Shown here: positions 63,746 through 64,000 of the stretch, in pieces | How the letters are laid out: the number at the start of each line of letters is the position of its first letter | Position numbering within the stretch: position 1 is the stretch's first letter | NCBI GenBank assembly: GCA_013696965.1 | Contig: JACCXN010000055.1 | Location: 16,183-80,182, forward strand | Reading direction: 5' to 3' | From: Bacteroidota bacterium | Lineage (GTDB): Bacteria; Bacteroidota; Bacteroidia; JACCXN01 | DNA length: 64,000 nt | Notes under the pieces: generated by a model | The model's database searches: none | Seen by the model: the letters and a program-made list of their open reading frames with translations, nothing else | What the model was told of the DNA's origin: nothing | Made by a program: the position numbers and the translations under genes

Positions 63746-64000
63746 GTATCCCCCCGGCCAACTACATCTTGCCTAACCCCATCATTTTCCTGAGTTTTGC
63801 CAAAAAAACAAATCATGAGCGAAAATAGAAAAATGTTAAACCTGGTAGAAGAGTGCTTAAAAAGCGGATTACAAAAGAAAGATTTTATCCGCCAAAAAAA
63901 CATTAGTCCTCACAAATATTACTATTGGCAAAAGAGGTACCTTGCCCAAAAAGGAAAGAGCGAGGAGAGACCGGTGTTTAAAGAAGTATCCATTCCTGCG
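63746..64000 (+). mobile_element. IS66-family insertion sequence, left end (partial)
   Basis: Begins near gtatccccccggccaactac (from about 63746), a GC-richer stretch unlike its AT-rich surroundings and a plausible left terminal inverted repeat; the exact boundary and target duplication cannot be checked because the right end lies outside the window. Shortly after comes the first gene of an IS66 element, which supports the call. Confidence 0.6.
63815..64000 (+). CDS. tnpA: IS66-family accessory protein TnpA (3' partial)
   Basis: 62 codons to the window edge, starting MSENRKMLNLVEECLKSGL. The helical YYYWQKRY segment after SPHK and the charged linker match the small helix-turn-helix protein (TnpA) that precedes TnpB and the TnpC transposase in IS66 elements. 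It has no stop in the window, so the gene continues beyond it. The transposase itself is not visible. Confidence 0.7.
   Translation, partial: MSENRKMLNLVEECLKSGLQKKDFIRQKNISPHKYYYWQKRYLAQKGKSEERPVFKEVSIPA

Noticed and set aside
1..64000. CRISPR array, rRNA operon or replication origin
   Set aside because: No regularly spaced direct repeats, no rRNA-like sequence and no clustered DnaA-box pattern were recognised anywhere in the window.

Overview
This window reads as a chromosomal segment of a Bacteroidota (Bacteroidetes) bacterium. The evidence is a clearly AT-rich sequence (GC not computed), genes with almost no Shine-Dalgarno sequences, and several promoters of the Bacteroidota sigma type (a TTG element about 20 bases upstream of TAnnTTTG). 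Typical Bacteroidota families are present: a TonB-dependent receptor with an N-terminal carboxypeptidase-regulatory-like domain, a PorV/PorQ-type outer-membrane protein beside a type IX-like secreted protein, a bacterial GGGP synthase homologue, DUF3127, DUF349, DUF6787 and GH3-family proteins. No rRNA, CRISPR array or intact prophage is visible. The genus cannot be fixed from this segment.

Layout. 1-11 kb: the tail of a MacB/FtsX-type ABC permease, mfd (transcription-coupled repair), fbp (gluconeogenesis), a MoeB/ThiF-rhodanese fusion, a GGGP synthase plus phosphopantetheinyl transferase pair, and ahcY. 11-21 kb: small envelope proteins, then three large co-directional genes (TonB-dependent receptor, a 1331-residue exported protein, a PorV/PorQ-like barrel) that look like one outer-membrane module. 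21-29 kb: greA, a HIT protein, ruvC, a flippase-like protein with a glycosyltransferase, a peptide-type ABC permease, a short-chain fatty acid transporter, DUF3127 and a flavin reductase-like protein. 29-35 kb: tRNA-Leu(UAG), a transposase remnant, a DEAD-box helicase with a structured leader, and the protein-quality operon tig-clpP-clpX. 35-41 kb: a long minus-strand series, etfB-etfA, a bifunctional-nuclease-type protein, a nucleoside transporter, thyA and folA (the last two work together in thymidylate and folate turnover). 41-45 kb: pdhB-type E1 beta and a membrane pyrophosphatase carrying a fused C-terminal YceI domain. 45-54 kb: DUF349 protein, deoxynucleoside kinase, GH3 protein, PolX and SppA. 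54-61.7 kb: folK, an OmpA/TPR lipoprotein, a TrmH-type methyltransferase, DUF6787, a small Cys-rich lipoprotein with a palindrome over its promoter, mutS, tRNA-Gly and tRNA-Leu(UAA).

The last 2.3 kb, starting at the 3' end of tRNA-Leu(UAA), changes character. It holds short direct and inverted repeats, an excisionase-like helix-turn-helix gene, a zinc-ribbon gene broken by one in-frame stop, a small membrane protein, and the start of an IS66-family element running off the right edge. It is best read as the left end of an integrated or decaying mobile island at a tRNA attachment site; no integrase lies inside the window.

Most of the window is housekeeping DNA. The observations most worth follow-up are the pyrophosphatase-YceI fusion, the receptor/secreted protein/PorV-like module, the palindrome over the promoter of the Cys-rich lipoprotein, the SSB-like tail on the DUF3127 protein, the lipocalin-like domain fused to a nucleoside transporter, PolX with a lost catalytic aspartate, and the tRNA-linked island. 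I saw no complete, clearly novel multi-gene defence or biosynthetic system.
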